Assembly (NCBI GenBank): GCA_964394585.1
Contig: CAYMYI010000137.1
Coordinates: 1 to 10,159, forward strand
From: CAYUJH01 sp964394585
GTDB lineage: Bacteria; Bacteroidota; Bacteroidia; Cytophagales; Flammeovirgaceae
Length of the DNA: 10,159 nucleotides
Direction: 5' to 3'
Shown here one piece after another: positions 6,865 through 10,159 of this stretch (its first letter is position 1; each line of letters starts with the position of its first letter). The notes beneath the pieces were generated by a model that saw only the letters and a program-made list of their open reading frames with translations, searched no databases and was not told the origin of the DNA. The translations under genes and the position numbers were made by a program.

Positions 6865-8094
6865 ATGACTTTCAAAGAATTGAATTTGCACGAAGATGTG
6901 CTAAATAGCCTAGAGGCAATGAACTTTCTAGAGCCTACTCCTATCCAACAGCAAGCAATCCCTTTGATTTTGGAGGGGCACGATATGATAGCCTGCGCTC
7001 AGACAGGCACTGGAAAAACAGCCGCATTTCTTTTACCGCTTATCCAAAGAGCAGTGCAAAAACCACATCAAGGAGTTGATACCCTCGTAATTGTACCTAC
7101 TCGTGAACTTGCCCTACAGATTGACCAACAGCTTGAAGGCTTTTCGTACTTTGTGTCGGTAACGTCGCGGGCAATTTACGGAGGAAGCGATGGGGAAACT
7201 TGGGTGCGCGAGAAAAAGGCATTAGATGATGGCGCCGATATTATCATTGCCACTCCGGGAAAACTAATTTCGCATTTAAGACGGCAAAGTAGTGTTTTCA
7301 GCCATTTGCGGCATCTAGTCCTCGACGAAGCCGACCGAATGCTTGATATGGGCTTCCAAGAGGATATTCTCGAAGTGATTGCCAACCTTCCCGAAGCCCG
7401 CCAAAACCTTTTGTTTTCGGCAACAATGCCCAATAAAATTCGGCAGTTCAGCAAAACAGTACTCAAAGAGCCGAAAGAAATTAACATTGGTTTGGCGAAA
7501 CCTGCTAAAAACGTAGTGCAGGCAGGGTTTATGGTGCACGAAGCGCATAAAATTGAATTGATTAAATACTTATTGCGCGACGACGACGTGCCGAGTGTAA
7601 TCGTTTTTGCGAGTACCAAACGCAAAGTCGACGAAATTGTGAGAGCACTACAACAAGAAGACCTCTCGGCAAAAGCAATCCATTCGGGGTTAGAGCAATC
7701 GCAGCGCGAAGAAGTCCTCAACCTTTTTAGAGGAAGAAAATATACGATTTTGGTAGCTACCGATATTGTGGCGAGGGGAATCGATATCGACTCAATCGCT
7801 ATGGTCATTAATTACGATGTCCCCCGCGATGCAGAGGATTATGTGCATCGTGTGGGTAGAACCGCCCGAGCCGATGCCGATGGAGAAGCGATTACGTTTA
7901 TTACCCAAGAAGACCAATATAGCTTTTATAAGATCGAACAACTGATTGAGAAGGAAATCAGAAAAGTACCCTTACCGCCTCATTTACCCAATGGCCCCGA
8001 GTACAACCCTACTTCAAGAAGACACCGACCGCCTCGAAAGAATACAGGACGTAAACCGCAGTTTCATGGGAAAACGAAGCGACCTTCAAAATAA
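6865..8094 (+). CDS. DEAD-box ATP-dependent RNA helicase, RhlE-like
   Basis: This 409-residue cytoplasmic helicase uses ATP to unwind or remodel RNA, usually in ribosome assembly, RNA decay or cold adaptation. All core motifs are intact: Q motif FLEPTPIQQQAIP (21-33), Walker A AQTGTGKT (45-52), PTRELALQ (78-85), TPGKL (130-134), DEAD (154-157) followed by RMLDMGF, SAT (185-187), VIVFAST (245-251), ATDIVARGIDI (298-308) and HRVGRTAR (328-335). The DEADRMLDMGF form and the PPHLPNGPEYN segment (371-381) resemble RhlE proteins. After about residue 383 a short, basic, probably disordered tail rich in Arg, Lys and Pro follows, which would bind RNA non-specifically. Start ATG 6865 gives the usual FKELNLHEDVL opening. 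The gap to menF is 83 bases, with no clear terminator. The 3' end overlaps the opposite-strand repeat protein by 9 bases. Confidence 0.95.
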   Translation: MTFKELNLHEDVLNSLEAMNFLEPTPIQQQAIPLILEGHDMIACAQTGTGKTAAFLLPLIQRAVQKPHQGVDTLVIVPTRELALQIDQQLEGFSYFVSVTSRAIYGGSDGETWVREKKALDDGADIIIATPGKLISHLRRQSSVFSHLRHLVLDEADRMLDMGFQEDILEVIANLPEARQNLLFSATMPNKIRQFSKTVLKEPKEINIGLAKPAKNVVQAGFMVHEAHKIELIKYLLRDDDVPSVIVFASTKRKVDEIVRALQQEDLSAKAIHSGLEQSQREEVLNLFRGRKYTILVATDIVARGIDIDSIAMVINYDVPRDAEDYVHRVGRTARADADGEAITFITQEDQYSFYKIEQLIEKEIRKVPLPPHLPNGPEYNPTSRRHRPPRKNTGRKPQFHGKTKRPSK

Positions 8095-9909
8095 ATATTG
8101 CATTAAAGCAGCATTTTTCCGTTTGTATTGTCGCTCTGAACGCCGGCGTATCCACTTTATTTTTGGGGTGCTAGGGGCGAAATCTATAGTGCCCGCCACT
8201 TTACCCCGCTTAGTGTAAAGTTTCCAAATTCCGACTCGTTGGGTGTTGTTGATGGTTCCTTCTAAAATGAGTCGTTCTTTACGGTCAAAATATTGCCAAG
8301 TTCCTTCAGGGATGCCTTGTTGGTAGCTCCCGTTCAATCGGAGGCGTCCTCTGGCATCGAACCACTTACGTTGCATGTCCCCTGCTTTGTAGCGGCTATC
8401 TTTCAGCGGCTTTTCAGCAGGAAATTGCATCGGGGAAGCAGCGAGCAGTTGGCCATCTTTCCACTGTTCTGTTTGCAACAGATTTTCTTTTGAAATCCGA
8501 AAGAGCACTTCACCGTTGAGTTGCCCATGTTGGTACTCAGCTACTACAATTGGGGTGTTAGTAGATTGTTTATCGGAGGAGAGTACCCACACATACGGAA
8601 TAGGTACAAACATCTCTAATGCATTAGGGTGATAGTACCTCCAAGTTCCTTCTCGTGTACCTTTAACATAGGCGCCTTCTACTAAGCGTTCGCCCGATTC
8701 AGCGAACTCTTGGTACATACCATCGCGTTTGCCGTGCCGAAACATCTGCTCGGTGTGCTTCTTTCCCGAAGGATAAAAAGTAGTCCATACTCCTTCTTTT
8801 TTTCCTGTTTCGTAGGATCCTTCTTCTTCTAGCTGCCCCTCCTCGTTATAAATTTGAGCAGTTCCTAAGAGTTTACCGTCTTGGTATAAGTGCTGAGCGA
8901 GTAGTTCGCCTTTAGGGCTATAGGTATACCAAATACCTTCTTTTTTGTTACTACGGAAAAAGCCTTTTTCAACTAACGTCCCTTTTGTGGTAAATCGAGC
9001 ATATTCTCCGCTTTGTTGCCCTTTGTGGTATACTCCTTTTTCTGCCAATATCCCATTAGCATAGTAACGGAAAAAGGGACCATGCAACGTGTCGGCTTGG
9101 TAGAAAACTTCTTCTAGTTTATGGCCTTCTTGGCTAAATCGGAGTGCTCTTCCTTGCTTTTTTCCATTGTAGTAGGTGGTTTTTTGCGCAATCTCTCCCT
9201 CTTCGTAGTAAACCCACAACTCTCCATTTCCACGGGTAAATGTTCCGGTTTTTCGTGTTCCTCCGTTAGGAGTGTAAAAAGTCCCGACATCGAACAGCAA
9301 AAAGTTTCTCCATACTTCAATTTGCTTGAGCTGCCCGTTGGGGTAGTAGAAATACCAAGACCCTTCAAATTTATTTTCTACCAGTTTGCCTTTTGATGCC
9401 AACTTACCATTTTGATAGTAATACTGCCATTGCCCGTGTGGAGTGCCATCTTGATAGCGCCCTTCTGCTGCAAGCGTACCATTTTTATAAAATCGTTCGT
9501 ACCGCCCTTCGAGCTTGCCGAGTACATAAAATGCTTTTATGTTCAATGTGCCATTTTCATGGTACGATACATAAGGCCCGTGTTGCACACCTTCAATAAA
9601 GTATGCAACAGATGCTGTATCTTCAGAAGTATGCATGGCTACGATTTCGCCATGAGGCCTACTGTTTTCGTAACAGGGGACTACAGCATTTGCATGCTCA
9701 TACAAAGGCGGTATAGGAAGAACATCTCGATTAGGGAGAGAATCGGTACATTGTTCGGGGAGTGGACGAGGAGCCTTGGATTGTGCTTGCGCGCAGATTC
9801 TGTAAGCAAACACTAGGATAAGTACTGCTGTTAAATAGATAGACCGATGCTGCCATATGAGCAGTGTACAACGAAAATTCACCTTCTGAAAAAAAACAAT
9901 TTTTTGCAT
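8086..9909 (-). CDS. Exported YwqK/MORN_2 repeat protein, about 20 repeats
   Basis: This 607-residue protein is almost wholly made of the short 'G-x-W-x-x-Y-Y-x-x-N-G-x-L' repeat of the MORN_2 family, often labelled 'YwqK family antitoxin'. Residues 24-36 are hydrophobic and end in ICAQAQS, fitting a signal peptide cleaved near residue 42. The n-region before it is unusually long (23 residues). Repeats run from about residue 87 to 582. A non-repeat insertion lies at about 430-460 and two worn units at about 488-535. The tail (about 584-607) is very basic (WIRRRSERQYKRK) and is not a T9SS sorting domain. Known roles of the family are vague: such beta-hairpin repeats may bind proteins or carbohydrates. 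A periplasmic or outer-membrane scaffold is my inference. ATG 9909 follows an in-frame TAG by two codons. No toxin gene is nearby, so the antitoxin label should not be taken literally. Its 3' end overlaps the helicase. Confidence 0.88.
   Translation of the reverse strand: MQKIVFFQKVNFRCTLLIWQHRSIYLTAVLILVFAYRICAQAQSKAPRPLPEQCTDSLPNRDVLPIPPLYEHANAVVPCYENSRPHGEIVAMHTSEDTASVAYFIEGVQHGPYVSYHENGTLNIKAFYVLGKLEGRYERFYKNGTLAAEGRYQDGTPHGQWQYYYQNGKLASKGKLVENKFEGSWYFYYPNGQLKQIEVWRNFLLFDVGTFYTPNGGTRKTGTFTRGNGELWVYYEEGEIAQKTTYYNGKKQGRALRFSQEGHKLEEVFYQADTLHGPFFRYYANGILAEKGVYHKGQQSGEYARFTTKGTLVEKGFFRSNKKEGIWYTYSPKGELLAQHLYQDGKLLGTAQIYNEEGQLEEEGSYETGKKEGVWTTFYPSGKKHTEQMFRHGKRDGMYQEFAESGERLVEGAYVKGTREGTWRYYHPNALEMFVPIPYVWVLSSDKQSTNTPIVVAEYQHGQLNGEVLFRISKENLLQTEQWKDGQLLAASPMQFPAEKPLKDSRYKAGDMQRKWFDARGRLRLNGSYQQGIPEGTWQYFDRKERLILEGTINNTQRVGIWKLYTKRGKVAGTIDFAPSTPKIKWIRRRSERQYKRKNAALMQYLF
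8164..9651 (-). repeat. YwqK/MORN_2 protein-repeat array, strict 24-residue (72-base) period
   Basis: Within the repeat protein, unit-initial Gly residues fall at 87, 111, 135, 159, 183, 209, 229, 253, 277, 301, 325, 349, 373, 397 and 421. After an insertion they resume at 466, about 488, about 512 (Met in place of Gly), 536 and 560. Nine consecutive units from 229 to 421 begin exactly 24 residues apart. The two irregular units (26 and 20 residues, 183-229) nearly cancel out. The DNA copies are well diverged, so this is an old array kept by selection on the protein rather than a recent tandem expansion. Confidence 0.85.
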
Positions 9910-9986
9910 TAATCTACTAACGAAATCTATTCACAAAGAATTTTACAGGGAAAAAGAAAGGAAGAATAGAAGAAATGTTTGTTTTG

Positions 9987-10019
9987 ACAACTAACTGTAA
10001 GTTGTTGATTTTCAAATCA
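9987..10019. promoter_or_regulatory. Two adjacent inverted repeats in the divergent intergenic region (candidate operator)
   Basis: ACAACT-N7-AGTTGT (9987-10005) is followed directly by TGATTT-TC-AAATCA (10006-10019). Both have perfect 6-base arms. They lie between the start of the repeat protein (9909, leftward) and the acyl-CoA dehydrogenase (10075, rightward), 14 bases before a promoter-like TATTTTCG (10033-10040). That is where a dimeric repressor of a fatty-acid gene could bind. No regulator gene is in the window. The arms are short and AT-rich, so chance is a real alternative. Confidence 0.3.
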
Positions 10020-10032
10020 TCTGAATAAATAG

Positions 10033-10040
10033 TATTTTCG
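10033..10040 (+). promoter_or_regulatory. Candidate -7 promoter element
   Basis: TATTTTCG differs by one base from the Bacteroidota -7 consensus TAnnTTTG and would start transcription about 30 bases before the ATG at 10075. The same 8-mer occurs before the MCE gene (3741-3748). The nearest TTG (10005-10007) is 25 bases upstream, longer than usual; TTTTC at 10009-10013 has a better spacing of 19 but a poorer match. Confidence 0.25.
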
Positions 10041-10074
10041 AGTTGAAAAAACCTTAATCATAACAACTATTTTC

Positions 10075-10159
10075 ATGGAAGCAACTTTGAACCTTGAAAC
10101 CAGAGAAATGATTGCACAAATGGTGCAAGACTTTGGTAAGATGCACATTGAGCCATACC
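10075..10159 (+). CDS. Probable acyl-CoA dehydrogenase, 5' end only (partial)
   Basis: The frame is open from ATG 10075 to the right edge, giving 28 residues. The segment REMIAQMVQDFGKMHIEPY resembles the first helix of acyl-CoA dehydrogenases, where a pattern like 'I-x-x-M-V-x-D-F-x-x-x-H-I-x-P' starts the N-terminal helical domain. These FAD enzymes oxidise acyl-CoA to enoyl-CoA in beta-oxidation. The catalytic Glu and FAD sites lie outside the window, so substrate length cannot be judged. Transcription would start in the 165-base gap shared with the repeat protein. The call is by motif only; a longer read-through to the right would settle it. Confidence 0.6.
   Translation, partial: MEATLNLETREMIAQMVQDFGKMHIEPY

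Noticed and set aside
7176..7808. 210-codon open frame antisense to the helicase gene
   Set aside because: It lies wholly inside helicase motif coding sequence and its translation resembles no known family.
9412..9816. 134-codon open frame antisense to the repeat protein
   Set aside because: It mirrors the repeat-encoding strand, has no family-like motif, and the opposite strand is clearly coding.
8086..9909. Toxin-antitoxin system based on the YwqK label
   Set aside because: The protein has a signal peptide and about 20 repeats, and no small toxin-like gene lies beside it.
1..10159. Defence island, prophage or other mobile element
   Set aside because: No integrase, transposase, terminal repeats, attachment-site duplication, CRISPR repeats or nuclease/helicase defence pairing was seen. 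The only helicase is an RhlE-like RNA helicase and the context is housekeeping.

Overview
The window looks like chromosomal DNA from a member of the Bacteroidota, most likely the Cytophagales. Five things point there: a C-terminal tail resembling a type IX secretion sorting domain at the left edge, a single-pass MlaD/MCE protein with the C-terminal ending usual in this phylum, a long YwqK/MORN_2 repeat protein, GTG and TTG starts, and a lack of clear Shine-Dalgarno sequences. Base composition is moderate and similar throughout. I see no insertion sequence, integrase, tRNA, rRNA or CRISPR array. No gene-free stretch exceeds about 165 bases.

Layout, left to right. (1) The 3' end of a probable secreted, T9SS-sorted protein (+). 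(2) A GT4-type glycosyltransferase (+) starting at GTG 199. (3) A MocA/MobA-like nucleotidyltransferase (-), whose 3' end overlaps the glycosyltransferase by 11 bases. (4) A rightward series of five genes with gaps of 83-123 bases: bifunctional NAD(P)H-hydrate repair enzyme (nnr), MlaD/MCE lipid-transport protein, an unrecognised 205-residue protein, isochorismate synthase (menF) and an RhlE-like DEAD-box RNA helicase. (5) A 607-residue exported protein built from about 20 YwqK/MORN_2 repeats (-), overlapping the helicase tail-to-tail by 9 bases. (6) A 165-base divergent intergenic region holding two neighbouring inverted repeats, followed by the first 28 codons of a probable acyl-CoA dehydrogenase (+).

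The genes do not form one pathway. Most are housekeeping: metabolite repair, envelope lipid traffic, menaquinone synthesis, RNA remodelling and fatty-acid oxidation. The accessory-looking parts are the secreted protein tail, the glycosyltransferase and the repeat protein. I found no convincing new multigene system. The items most worth a second look are the regular 24-residue architecture of the repeat protein, the unrecognised 205-residue protein, the palindromes before the acyl-CoA dehydrogenase, and the Ala-for-Pro change in a conserved epimerase motif of nnr.
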